54,172 nucleotides of DNA from assembly GCF_000485595.1 (NCBI RefSeq), contig NW_014577150.1:377596-431767 (forward strand). Reading direction: 5' to 3'. The notes beneath the pieces were generated by a model, which did not search any database, had not been told where the DNA came from, and saw only the letters and a list, made by a program, of their open reading frames with translations. Shown here piece by piece: positions 44,448 through 54,172 of this stretch (positions within the stretch are counted from its first letter, which is position 1; each line of letters starts with the position of its first letter). Source of the stretch: Priapulus caudatus. Taxonomy: Eukaryota > Priapulida > Priapulimorpha > Priapulimorphida > Priapulidae. The translations under genes and the position numbers were made by a program.

Positions 44448-47400
44448 CTGGAAGAAGTGATCACACTGGTAATTATCATATATACACACTATCTTTGCTC
44501 GTGGAAAGATTCGACGAATTTATGGTCCCGCCTTTCGTTTACCTTCGATCGCTTACTGCTCCGGTCTTATCATGTTTTCCTTACGCGTTTATCAAACTGA
44601 GAGATCGGCGAGGTCAGCTTACACACGTCAAACCAATTAAGACGCGTAATCTCTCCGGCTTTGAATTTGTCCGAGGCCGAGGCCGTGAGAGCAGCCTGTT
44701 CTGCTAGCATCTATGACAAATACGACATACGCATATACGCTCTCCTATGACAATATTTGTCATAGGAAGATTCTTCCTATGATAAATATTGTTGTATGTG
44801 TTGTGCGCATCATAGGAGTTTAGAAGCGCTATTACGAACGCAAGCAGTGAATTTCAGCTGTAAAGCGGAACGAAGTTGACTCGCCAATATTTGTCATAGG
44901 AAGAATCTTCCTATGACAAATGGTGTCATAGGAGAGCGTATATGCGTATGTCGTATTTGTCATAGATGTAAGCAGAACATGTTGGAGAGAGGCGCGTTGT
45001 TCACGCAGTTAGCATCGCGTAGATACCTGCGGTGCCGCTGCGACTCCGGCCTCCCACCGTGCTAGTCGATAGCGTGTGCACGTTGAGCCCTTCCCTTTTC
45101 CCAGTCAGCCAGTAGGTGGTAAGATCGCCTTTACCTAGCACGTTATTACAATTTGAGCAATTAAACGGTGACTCACGCTGGCCATGCAGAAAGTTTTTTT
45201 TTATACGATTACTTTTATATGTAACAATTTAACAGGTGTTTTATGACGCGTAAGATATTGATCAGGAGTCCATAATAGAAATATATTATGGAAATCTATT
45301 ATAGAAATCTATAATAGAATTTCTATTATGGACTTGATATTGATGATAATCAAATCGTAATAGACAAAATAGGTTATAAATGGTGTCGATATGGTTATAT
45401 TAAAACTAGATGAGACTAAGTATAGTTTAATCAATTTTTGGTTATTTAATTATAGACACCAAATCATGGGTTGAAATATTCGTGATTTTTTTGGTATTCT
45501 ATATTTCATCTTTTGTTACATACAATACAGTTATTATTATCGCTTAGTATTCATTCTACAATATATGCCTATATAGTGTGATGTGATAAAAGTAATGAAT
45601 CTTACATAGGAGTTGCATAAATATTGTTCTTAGTGTCCGACTTTTCTTAAACGCAAACAGCATTCCTTACCTTTTACTGGGATAACACCCCTGCACGTGA
45701 ATTCGTAAACGTTGGCTTTTTTAAGAACCAGGTACATTTCCTCAGTAACCTATGCATTAAAATATATATCAGGCTGTGCTTGATTTAAGCAATTATGTTT
45801 TTCATCTAATTTGTTAATAAACTACCAACTTGTTACGTGAGCGGTTATGTCGAACACGACATATATCCCTATTCGACAAAAAGAGCTTCATGTATGTTAA
45901 AAAGTGGCGATATTCTACGACAGTCTAATACGCTCACGGTAGTGCGTCTCTATTTCCGATAGCTAATATAAATCCAATTAGGCGTGATGATCAAGTGAAT
46001 CAAAAACTTCCGTATCTCGTATTTTATCCTCGGGGTCCAACGTTATTTTGGCAGAGTAATTACAATCAGTATATGTATATCGAATATCCACATCGCAGTA
46101 ATGTCAATATTAACGGAAGCGAGAAATATTTTCAATTCGATATGCCTGATCTGGAAAATCGCGTCGATATCGACATGGCGTTATTTACCGCGCATGTTAC
46201 ATTCGGCAGTCATTAGTTTAGGCAACATTGCTTCCAATAATGACGTCTAGATGGCGGAACTGCTTAATACCTGTATTCTCTCCGGGAGACCTGTACTGTC
46301 CATGCGACTAGCAACGTTCACAGTGTTCCCCCAGATGTCGTACTGTGGCTTCCTTGCACCTATGACCCCAGCCACGCACGGACCACAGTTGGCGCCTGGT
46401 ATGCAAACACATTTGTTTGTCGATATTCGCTAATGTTTCACGTGCATCCCCTTTGCGTTTTACTAACACGTAAATATTTGCCAACGTTTTACCAGTAGGC
46501 CTATGAGGAAAATACCCGCCGAGCGCACAAGGTGAGCATGTGGCTTATTGCCTATCCATGACGCAATATAGGTAGGTTAGGTTTATAACGTCTGCTAAGC
46601 ATGCAGTGCCATCTATAGTTATATCAGGAGTCTATCAATATTGATAGACTCCTGGTTATATCTCATAAACAGCATTTCTAATATGTCACTTTCATACTTA
46701 TGATTGCTAGGCAAAGCTACAGGTGAATTGCTGCATGGCTAATAATGACGAAGAACCGAACGTAATAAAACGTAATCTGCGAGACTTTACCTACCGCATC
46801 TTAGTACAAAGTTGTTGTATGAGTTTTCGTTGATGATGAGTAATTTCTCTTTTATTGCAAACATGAATTCGACGAGACACTCCAAGTAAAGCAGCAACGA
46901 TTCTTCAGTATCCTAAGGAAAAAACCAATTCATTGCTTCCAATCTTCCTCTAATATATTCAATACAAAATATAACACGTGGCTAAATAATCTAACCATAT
47001 TCCGTTGTATTAACAGCGATGTGATTGGCTGCAAACTTGGTTTATAATTGTGTTGTTTAATCGTAACTAATAGTTATGAAAATAAAATAACCAGAACCAT
47101 ATTCATAGCCATAAGCTATAGGAAATAACCAATGTAAATACTGCTGTTAAGCATTATTAAAAGTTATTGTCTTGCGTGCTGCTTTAGTAATTAACATCTA
47201 AATGATATAATACAAATGTGTGCGTATGTGTTTTTATGCCCACGTGCGTGTATGCGGCTTGATGCCTGCCTACGTACCAGTGTACTTGTCCACGTGATTG
47301 CGTAAACTAAATACCATTAATTTCGCCCATTTAATTGCTTCGAAGGGATATTTTTACAATTAAAAGATATCTATGTCCATTGAATAGATTTTACTCGATT

Positions 47401-48378
47401 AGTTTTTATTTAATCAGATAATGAATGTCAAATTCATGGTCAAACCCCAAAAATGACATATTGGAACATCCACTCAAACGCCAGGAGCGCTCGTACACGT
47501 GTAAACAAGTTTTGTAACCCTACCCCAAAAGTGCATAATACGACAAATTTGCACGTGTTTATCCACTGTACTATAATTATGTGTGCGTATATATAAATAA
47601 TCTTACATCGATTTTATACTCCGGCACAAGTCCCACGGCCGCCATGTATGTGCTGCCGATAGTCTTGATTTTATCTATCGCGGCGAACCTCTCCTCTGTG
47701 AGAAGCTGTACAAGCAAAGCACGAAGTAAGTACATGAGCTCAGAAACGCGGTTGCTGGATAGATATAATAAGCAAGTCTTCAATTCTAAAGGTTTCCTTC
47801 AAATTACTGATAAAATCCAACAGATTAATGTTAGTAATAACATTGCTTTCTCGCAGCTATAAAGGTTTCTCCAGTCTTATATACACTATTACGTCACGCA
47901 TATATATATATACATACAAACACGCGCGCATTTGAATATACGAGCTCGTCCGTATAACGTATACGATGATGATATATATACCTTACTATATAGGATTGAT
48001 AGAAAAAACTCACGTCATCGAAGTCGAAAATAATCTCATTGAGAAGTCTGATGCACTCGACTCCCTGATTGTTGGAATTCAACTCCATGTAAAATTCGTG
48101 AAAGTTAGCGATGGAGGCGAACATAACGCCGACTTTGTTATAGTCCTGATGGTATAAATCCTAAGGGAACACAAACCACAAAACTATTCTCATATTATAC
48201 GACGCTCATATTAAGTAACCACAATGACAACAATTAAAAAGCGTATTGTTATTATGATGATGATAATGATGATGATCATCATCATCATTATCATCATCAT
48301 AATAACAATCATCATGATGATCATGATGATGATGATGATGATGTTTATTATTATTATTATTAATATTATTATTATTAT

Positions 48379-48409
<31 letters not shown>

Positions 48410-50576
48410 TAGTAGTAGTTAGTAGTAGTGGTAATAGTAGTGGTGGTGGTGGTGTGGTGGGTGGTGGCGGCGGCGGCGGCGGCGGGCGTGGAGTGGTAGT
48501 GGTAGTAAAGGTAATAGCGGTAGTAGCGGTAGTAGCGGTAGTAGTACTACCACCACTATACACTCACGTCGTGGCGCCGATTGAGATTATCGAGGAAATG
48601 ACTGGCGACGTGGGCTGGCAGCAGGTTGAAGAGAATCCGCCTGTTGTTGTACTGCAGCTCGTTCATTTCAGCTTTCTCTTCATCCGCCTGTATGTCAATC
48701 GCGTCGCGGCGCCATCAATTATTTACTCATAGAAAAACACATCACGGAGCACGCTCGCTGCCATGTAGGGCACTATTAATAACTGGAAAATCTGCGCGGC
48801 TTTGCTTAACTTCAGGCTTTAGGCAGAAAGACGTGGGCAGCTCGACACACGACAACGTACGTGAGCATGCAGGATCGTTATTGCAACACTGGCAGAATTA
48901 TCCCTTACGTGGAAGTAATAATTATTTCGCATACAGCAGCAACCACCAGCAGCAGCAGTCACCAGGTACTAACTTTTCTGATTCGACTAGATAGAGATCA
49001 CATCACTAGCGTACGCGGCCGTCTCATGTCTGGCCATCATTATTAGCAAGTTATTAGTGAGTGTCCAAAACTATACGCAGAAACGCCAGCAGAAGAAATT
49101 GCGCAACGACTACTCTGTATTGTAAATCCATTTCTAACGACGGTTTTCTTGGTTAGAAAAGCTGCGAGTGAAATATCGATACTAGCTGTATCACGTCCGA
49201 CCGATATCAACGTTCAGCGAATTGTGCCCCAAGACGTAGTAGAAGTAAAAAAGTAAAACTTAGTAGAAGTAAAAAAGTAAAACGTAGTAGAAGTAGAAAA
49301 TTAAAGTACTACGCAAACAAAACTGGCGGCGGATATTCAATCGTGTTGTGTAGGCGACCGACTTCACTTGTTGTTGAAATCTTTTCGTAATTGGGTTTTT
49401 CGTACAGATGAAATGATGCGGTTCAGTTCAGAATTTCGCGTGCTAATGAATAATGTTTGCAGTATCGTGGCCCGAATGTTTGCACTGCATCCCCGCATTT
49501 ATCTTACCTTCAAAGCATCTAAATTAAATATGAGCTGTTACGTGTGTCGTATCTCACCTGTGTCATCCACAGAAAGTCTAGTCGACTCATCCATTCGACT
49601 TGGCGACCGTGGATGTATAGGAAGACGATGAACGTGGAGAGCACAACAATAGCCGTCACGAATAGCGGCACCTTTGAACTGTAACAAGGTAAATTCATGT
49701 ATAACGTAAACATGAGGCAGGGTTGGGGGTGCGATTTAAGCGCAACTGCGCGTGCGCCAGCGTTTTTCGAACCGAAGTCTCCTGCGATTCCTATTCGCGT
49801 GCGAATGCTAGATAATGTTAAGAACATTGCTATTCTAGTTTTGTCGCACACAGACGCACACCTGGGGCTTCGTGCGTGTGTGAGTGCGTCACAGCGCGAG
49901 CGATATCGAGATAAAATTTGCGTGCGTGTATCATCGTAGCTTAGGCGTTAACACCGTGAAGAGAGCGTACGCCGTTAATATTGTCAGTAGTAAGTATGTT
50001 AGTGAGATTCGGTAAAGCACGAGAAAGATGTGCTGATATATCGGAGTGTAATCTAGTAGGATCAGAAGTGTGTGTGTGTGTGTGTTGCGTGGACGTGCGT
50101 TGGCGTGGCGTGGCGTTGCGTGCGTGGCGTGGTGGCGTGCGTTGCGTGCTGTGCGTGCGGTCACGTACGTTATGGTATGTATGTATGTATGTATGTAGTA
50201 TGTATGTATGTATGTATGTATGTATGTATGTATGTTATGTATGTATGGCTATGCCATTGTATGTATATTGTATGTATGTATGTTATAAATTCATGTACCC
50301 CCCCCCCCCCCGCCCCCCCCCCCGCCCCCCCCTCCCCCCCCCCTCAGTACGATTTTACACATTACGCACATTTAGTACATTCCTATGATGAGCAGTTTGC
50401 GGGGCCGTAGACGCTCTATTTGTATAGACAACATAGATAAGATGTGCATTAGATAATGTAAAGGTAATGAGAAAAGCTAGGCTTTCTCGCGTGGATCAGG
50501 GCCAATGATATTGTAGGAACACGTGCACACGCACACGCACGCACGCACGCACACAAAACACACACACACACACATG

Positions 50577-50627
<51 letters not shown>

Positions 50628-50655
50628 ACAGCACACACACACACACACACACACA

Positions 50656-50686
<31 letters not shown>

Positions 50687-50701
50687 ACAACACACACACA
50701 C

Positions 50702-50746
<45 letters not shown>

Positions 50747-52325
50747 CGCACCCGCGCACGACCGCACAAGTAAACACCACAGGCACTTGAGCGTTTTCAA
50801 TAAAATATAATGCTAAATAAATACGAAACCTATTACTACCAAGGTCTATATGTTTCTCTACACTCTCTTTCACTATTATTGCCGGACAATTTCTGTAAAT
50901 GCCGTCCAAATGCTCATCTCAATACACTGTCACACGCTGGCCGCCGCGCGCTAGCTCTGCACACTGACACATAAATATATAGTTATATATATATAACATA
51001 TCATATATTATATAACTATATATTTATGTGCAGTGTGCAGCGCTAGCGTGCGGTGTACTTGTGTGTTGCAGATGAGCATTTGACCGGCATTTACAGGTGA
51101 TTATAGGCGAAATAGAGTAGAGAACATTAAGACTATTGTAGTAAAATACATTTCGTGTTTATTTACCTTTTTTATTGAGATCGTTCGAAGTGCCTGTGGT
51201 AAACACGCACATACAAATGAACTGAAGCAAATCTAAATTAAAAAAATGATCTATTTCATTGTTTATCGGCATTGTCGGTTCTTACGCGGAAAAATATATC
51301 GTAGCACTTGAACACCAGAAGAAGCGTTGGGTTGACAATAACTCCTATCGCAGTCCGCCAAGCATGAACAGACAGGATGAACTTGTAGACGGCAGAAGTG
51401 CGGATGAAGACAGCCACGGCGAGGTAGACGAGCAGCGAACAGGCAATCAGGTAGTGCGGTACGCGCGCACACCGTGCGCGAAGACACGGCATGTAGTGGA
51501 CTCTCGGCGAATGGTGGCGCCTCTCTCTGCCATTGGTCTTATTCGCTAGCGCCTCGCCGGCACACGTGAGTGCAAAAACTGTATACGTAAATATAATTAG
51601 TTATTCAAAGTAAATTAATATATAATTAGTTTATATTAAGTTGAATTAATGAATAATCATTTAATTCAGCAATTACATGAAGATATTTTAGCATTAGGCA
51701 GGCAATCTGTTATCATACCCCCCCGTATATGTGAAATCCGGCTGCTCACAAATACCGCGCATACCACAAAAACGACAACACGATAAATGATCGATTCTGA
51801 TTCGATATTCAATGCCTGGAGCCTATGCCTATAACCTATTCCTATGCCTATATTCCTATGCCAATGTAATCGGGGAAATATGGGAGCAATCGTTTGTAGA
51901 TTGGTGTTTCATTATTGCTCGTTTAATTGTTGCTTGTTAATTTACTTTAATTGCTCTAATTCTAATCCAAAATTGAATGTAAAATAAATTATCTAAGCTT
52001 TTCTAGATTATCAGATTATCTCGTGTGATCTTTAAAAAAAATTATTTTACGTTGAAACCCTCGCCGCCGGCGTTCGATCTTACCATGTTGACGACGGCGA
52101 CGGCTTGTAGCATGACGGCCGTAACGCTCGTGAACATCAGCCGGACAGCGCTGCTCCGTCCCACGTCCCTTATCACCCACTGCAACACACGTGAACGCCA
52201 ATCGCCATCAAGCCAGCGACGCGAAGAAAGCAAAATCCTGAACATGTCTACACAATGCGTACGTGCGGACGCGCAGCACACACACTCGCACGCACATATA
52301 CACCCACGTGCCCACACGCACGCAC

Positions 52326-52400
<75 letters not shown>

Positions 52401-53193
52401 GAACGTATATTGCATACGCAATCGGATCCTTTTACGATGAAGGACGTTAGAGGTCATCGACAAAATATATATTGGTACACTGATGACTCCGTGACCGTTC
52501 ATTATGGACGTACATCTCCACGCGTCATTTCCTAGTCTACGCGTACACTTAACAATATATTTACGCAATTTATTAATATTTTAATTTCTGACCTTGAACC
52601 GAGATGCTACTAGTAATACCAGCTCCGTCGCAATCCATGCGAATGTCAACACGAAGAGAAGGAGCAAAATCAGTGTCCTACAGAGTAGAAAAGGGGTAAA
52701 GTATATTTTATTTACGCAACAATTTGTCAGTATAGTGTTTTCACTTGGTAGAGCCGTTTGACCTCACCGAGCTGCTAATGAAAGATAGTATTATACACAC
52801 ATATCTTCATCAATTCTCGTCTCTCTCTACGTGAGCTTCGACTGCCTCCCATTTGCGGGCCAGTATAACAGCTACCGTTCGCTGCCTGACAGCGTTGAGA
52901 TATGCATGACGTCATAGCTCCGTCCGTGAACACGTTATCGGTAGTAAATAGTACATTTATTGTTCAATGCAAATTTGATCAAACATGAGTGGAGGACTAA
53001 AGTATAAACCATGCACGAACATTTCAGCTAGATTTTTTACCTTTATTTCATTAACAATTCGCGGCATGTACGGGTGAAGGAACAGGTTGACCTACCTTGG
53101 GAAGATGACAGCATGCACGGAAGCAATGCAGATGAGAAGCAGCAGTGAGCATACCATACTATTAATGAATGTCTGATCACCAAGTTCGTTGTA
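42415..53193 (-). CDS. ADCY1: Transmembrane adenylyl cyclase, ADCY1/rutabaga-like, second half to the stop
   Basis: Thirteen well-supported exons in order: 53193-53096, 52677-52593, 52179-52084, 51552-51286, 49678-49558, 48687-48568, 48160-48014, 47705-47607, 46912-46795, 46395-46271, 45749-45671, 45134-45027, 44447-42415. They encode the second six-helix membrane cassette, with an N-K-T glycosylation sequon in an outer loop, then the C2 cyclase domain: [77 protein letters not shown]. The Lys and Asp that select adenine and the catalytic Asn and Arg are visible, so it should make cAMP from ATP with the C1 half upstream of the window. Similarity is closest to Ca2+/calmodulin-stimulated AC1/rutabaga (CRG...[12 protein letters not shown]). 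The roughly 700-residue tail recalls rutabaga's long C-terminus. One connecting exon between 51286 and 49678 is uncertain, since phases 0 and 2 do not meet. Confidence 0.95.
44697..44979. mobile_element. Inverted-repeat element in the cyclase intron before the last exon
   Basis: About 95-bp arms: left CATCTATGACAAATACGAC..GCGTATATG-like sequence, right its complement, each arm containing a smaller hairpin TGTCATAGGAAGATTC/TTCCTATGACA. The centre of about 90 bp is unrelated. Target duplication not clear. Confidence 0.8.
45027..45134 (-). CDS. ADCY1: Adenylyl cyclase exon: last C2 strand and start of tail
   Basis: 108 nt, 2 nt in, 1 nt out. Acceptor acgtgctag|GTAA, donor ACCGCAG|GTATCT. Encodes [15 protein letters not shown], the end of C2, followed by Ser/Gly/Arg-rich tail sequence. 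Confidence 0.9.
45263..45335. mobile_element. CAGGAGTC-type palindromic element, 73 bp, 9-bp TSD
   Basis: Starts CAGGAGTCCATAATAGAAAT and ends with the near complement (...CTATTATGGACTT), with ATAATAGAAAT-like units in between. Flanked by GATATTGAT at 45254-45262 and 45336-45344. Located in a cyclase intron. Confidence 0.78.
45671..45749 (-). CDS. ADCY1: Adenylyl cyclase exon: end of C2
   Basis: 79 nt, phase 0 in, 1 nt out. Acceptor aatgcatag|GTTA, donor GTAAAAG|GTAAGG. Encodes [17 protein letters not shown] and TCRGVIPVK, the VTEEV...CRG.V.VKG segment. Confidence 0.93.
46271..46395 (-). CDS. ADCY1: Adenylyl cyclase exon: C2 catalytic Asn/Arg
   Basis: 125 nt, 2 nt in, phase 0 out. Acceptor gcataccag|GCGC, donor ATACAG|GTATTA. 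Encodes [16 protein letters not shown] and [25 protein letters not shown]. Asp of QYD, Asn and Arg of the catalytic motif are intact. The usual GIN.GPVVAG reads [10 protein letters not shown]. Confidence 0.97.
46625..46654. mobile_element. CAGGAGTC micro-palindrome, 30 bp, 7-bp TSD
   Basis: A perfect 30-bp palindrome (CAGGAGTCTATCAAT and its complement) flanked by GTTATAT on both sides, in a cyclase intron. Same outer bases as the element at 45263. Confidence 0.78.
46795..46912 (-). CDS. ADCY1: Adenylyl cyclase exon: C2, [11 protein letters not shown]
   Basis: 118 nt, phase 0 in, 1 nt out. Acceptor ttccttag|GATA, donor AGATGCG|GTAGGT. Encodes [17 protein letters not shown] and [13 protein letters not shown], matching NSHSYNNF.LRVG of AC1/rutabaga. 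Confidence 0.92.
47607..47705 (-). CDS. ADCY1: Adenylyl cyclase exon: C2 adenine-pocket Lys
   Basis: 99 nt, phase 0. Acceptor gcttgtacag|CTTC, donor ATCGAT|GTAAGA. Encodes [17 protein letters not shown] then [16 protein letters not shown]. The second Lys of DKIKTIG corresponds to the residue that recognises the adenine ring in C2 domains. Confidence 0.97.
48014..48160 (-). CDS. ADCY1: Adenylyl cyclase exon: C2 core, VMFASI block
   Basis: 147 nt, phase 0. Acceptor ttcccttag|GATT, donor GATGAC|GTGAGT. Encodes [31 protein letters not shown] and IFDFDD. AC1-type identity is very high here. Confidence 0.97.
48238..48545 (+). repeat. Compound trinucleotide array filling a cyclase intron
   Basis: ATG/ATC, ATT, TAG, GGT, GGC and GGTAGT triplets in succession; occupies about three quarters of the 407-bp intron between exons 48568 and 48160. 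Confidence 0.95.
48568..48687 (-). CDS. ADCY1: Adenylyl cyclase exon: C2 helical entry (NLLPAHVA)
   Basis: 120 nt, phase 0 at both ends. Acceptor gacatacag|GCGG, donor CACGAC|GTGAGT. Encodes [16 protein letters not shown] then [16 protein letters not shown]. The next intron is almost entirely trinucleotide repeats. Confidence 0.95.
49558..49678 (-). CDS. ADCY1: Adenylyl cyclase exon: last helix and C2 entry
   Basis: 121 nt, 1 nt in, phase 0 out. Acceptor ttgttacag|TTCA, donor ACACAG|GTGAGA. Encodes [14 protein letters not shown] then [17 protein letters not shown], the RLD(Y/F)LW signature that links the membrane cassette to C2. Confidence 0.9.
49953..50032 (-). CDS. Possible adenylyl cyclase connecting exon (uncertain)
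   Basis: An 80-nt stretch (atatcag|CACA ... ACGGT|GTTAAC) would enter in phase 0 and leave 2 nt, exactly what is needed between the flanking exons. It encodes a hydrophobic run ([15 protein letters not shown]). The donor is weak and a twelve-helix cyclase does not need an extra helix here, so this is only a candidate. Confidence 0.25.
50070..50345 (+). repeat. GTGC, (GTAT)n and poly-C tracts
   Basis: GT/GGCGT, then about 100 bp of GTAT, then about 45 nt of nearly pure C (50297-50343). Confidence 0.93.
50522..50755 (+). repeat. (CA)n microsatellite
   Basis: Over 200 bp of CA with few interruptions, ending at the large inverted repeat. Confidence 0.95.
50773..51206. mobile_element. Large imperfect inverted repeat (about 2 x 215 bp) in a cyclase intron
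   Basis: Left arm starts CACCACAGGCACTT, passes TTTCTCTAC..., TGTAAATGCCG, AAATGCTCATCT, GCTAGC and ATAAATATATAGTTATAT; the right arm repeats these in reverse complement (51000-51206). It begins at the end of the CA microsatellite and has no visible ORF. Confidence 0.75.
51286..51552 (-). CDS. ADCY1: Adenylyl cyclase exon: outer loop and helices 10-11
   Basis: About 267 nt, phase 0. The donor TTCCGC|GTAAGA is strong; the acceptor (gccggcgag|GCGC) is the best in-frame choice but weak, so the upper border may move. Encodes an N-K-T sequon, two Cys, then [14 protein letters not shown] and helices, matching the glycosylated outer loop and CSLL helix of animal cyclases. Confidence 0.75.
52084..52179 (-). 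CDS. ADCY1: Adenylyl cyclase exon: transmembrane helix 9
   Basis: 96 nt, phase 0 at both ends. Acceptor gtgttgcag|TGGG, donor AACATG|GTAAGA. Encodes [14 protein letters not shown] followed by a hydrophobic helix ending AVAVVNM. Confidence 0.82.
52260..52398 (+). repeat. GCAC / (CA)n microsatellite
   Basis: GCAC units then pure CA in a cyclase intron. Confidence 0.95.
52593..52677 (-). CDS. ADCY1: Adenylyl cyclase exon: transmembrane helix 8
   Basis: 85 nt, 1 nt in, phase 0 out. Acceptor ctctgtag|GACA, donor TTCAAG|GTCAGA. Encodes [14 protein letters not shown] and [14 protein letters not shown]. Phase joins both neighbours. Confidence 0.82.
53096..53193 (-). CDS. ADCY1: Adenylyl cyclase exon: transmembrane helix 7
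   Basis: 98 nt, phase 0 in, 2 nt out. Acceptor ttaatttcag|TACA, donor CCCAAG|GTAGGT. Encodes [15 protein letters not shown] and a hydrophobic run ending HAVIFP, equivalent to the Y..L.DEVFKSN.VCAF entry into the second membrane cassette of animal cyclases. This is the most upstream exon seen in the window. Confidence 0.85.
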
Positions 53194-54127
53194 CTGAAAT
53201 TAACATGTAATAGCACTCCATATAGTCACGTTGTTATACGCGGGTGGATGCGTGTACGTGGGTTATGCGTCTAAGTTGGTGGGGGTGCGTGTGTGGGTTC
53301 CTGTGTGTGGGTCGGTGCGTGTACGTGCGTGTATGTAAGGTGTATTATTAAATTCGTGTCTTCGGTCATACGCAGTTGCGCGCATACATATCATGATATG
53401 TAATGTTTCCGACGAAATGGAGTTTCCAAAAATGCTAAGAATGCCAATTACTAACCATGCTACACAGACAGACGGGAACCGCTCACGCAATGCATAACTT
53501 AATTCACGTTTATACGCAAAGAAAGCTATCCCAACCACCTGTTAGCGTAATTGCCTATATATATCGTTTGTAATCTACGTGTGTACTACCTCCCAATTTA
53601 TGATAACTAGAAATGCATTTTTGAAGATATTTTCTATTGGATTCACGTTGTTCCAACTGCTATTCAAACTTCACGCGCCATAATCACCCAATTGCTAGTG
53701 GAATGTTTTCTGTATATATATATAATAATGTAAATACTTGACCATTAATTGAAATTACCATCGTTACAACTGTTGAGTTAGCTTATAAGGAATGTATATG
53801 TGACGTATCTATAGTTATGTTCACTGTAACACTTCGTTACTCTATAGTAAAACTCCGTTGCACTATAACGCCGACTGTAACGCTATGTTTACTGTACTTG
53901 TTTGTACTCCCAATATAGCGTCAAAACCTCATATATTCTCTAATAAATCTGAAAATTATGTTGGCTGTCAACGGCGGCCAGCGACGCGAGCATCATTCCT
54001 ACGTATATTAGCATAGGTGGAGAATTGTGGCGAGATGCTGCGACCAACGTAAAGTTTTTAGGTCGGTTTACCATGCACATCTGTCGCGGTCCCGCCCCTG
54101 CATCGTACGCGCGTGCGCGCATGCGTA
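53194..54127. other. Cyclase intron at the right edge
   Basis: No further exon recognised upstream of helix 7. The C1 catalytic half must lie beyond 54172. Confidence 0.5.
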
Positions 54128-54128
54128 C

Positions 54129-54172
<44 letters not shown>
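54128..54172 (+). repeat. (GT)n microsatellite at the window end
   Basis: Pure GT running off the right edge. Confidence 0.95.

Noticed and set aside
43856-44707. 283-codon plus-strand open frame
   Set aside because: It is antisense to the low-complexity tail exon of the cyclase, which has matching splice phase, C2 continuity and a stop; the antisense frame has no domain.
53263-53538. Minus-strand frame with a hydrophobic stretch next to the cyclase helix 7 exon
   Set aside because: No similarity to the C1-helix 7 linker, and the run ends in a GT-type repeat; not added to the gene.

Overview
This is nuclear DNA of an invertebrate animal. Coding sequence is split into short exons (36-2033 nt) with GT...AG introns of up to about 7 kb. 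The intervening DNA is AT-rich and crowded with microsatellites, palindromic mini-transposons, LINE tails and a tRNA-type SINE. Three copies of a LINE/SINE 3' tail with a hairpin before AGCTAAAA resemble tails I associate with marine invertebrates such as bivalves, but the phylum is not settled. A 10-N gap lies at 16431-16440.

Four conserved animal genes can be assembled by matching exon translations, splice sites and intron phases. (1) Minus strand, 5172-1674: a thioredoxin plus nucleoside-diphosphate-kinase protein (NME9/TXNDC6 type), running off the left edge. (2) Minus strand, 13073-11158: MEAF6, a subunit of MYST/NuA4-type histone acetyltransferase complexes; first and last exons not located. 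(3) Plus strand, 20495-36835: fatty acid 2-hydroxylase (FA2H), membrane and catalytic part with the natural stop; the cytochrome b5 exons were not found. (4) Minus strand, 53193-42415: a Ca2+/calmodulin-type adenylyl cyclase (ADCY1/rutabaga-like) from transmembrane helix 7 to the stop, with the C2 catalytic half and a roughly 700-residue serine-rich and acidic tail ending in a PDZ ligand. Its first half lies beyond the right edge.

Layout: 1-1.47 kb and 5.2-6.9 kb are diverged copies of one segment; 3.55-4.34 kb and 13.95-14.67 kb are copies of another repeat; 16.5-19.5 kb is duplicated at 23.8-26.9 kb with its first part inverted. The FA2H introns hold a nested transposon (22.05-23.76 kb), a Harbinger-like MITE (27.1-27.5 kb), a broken non-LTR retrotransposon RNase H/zinc-knuckle segment (35.5-36.4 kb) and many hairpins. 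36.8-42.4 kb holds no recognisable gene. The cyclase introns carry inverted-repeat elements and long simple repeats.

The genes are not functionally linked as far as can be seen. The most unusual content is the set of very small (30-90 bp) near-perfect palindromes with exact target-site duplications of 5, 7, 8 or 9 bp, and the reciprocal presence/absence of insertions between the two copies of the left-end duplication.
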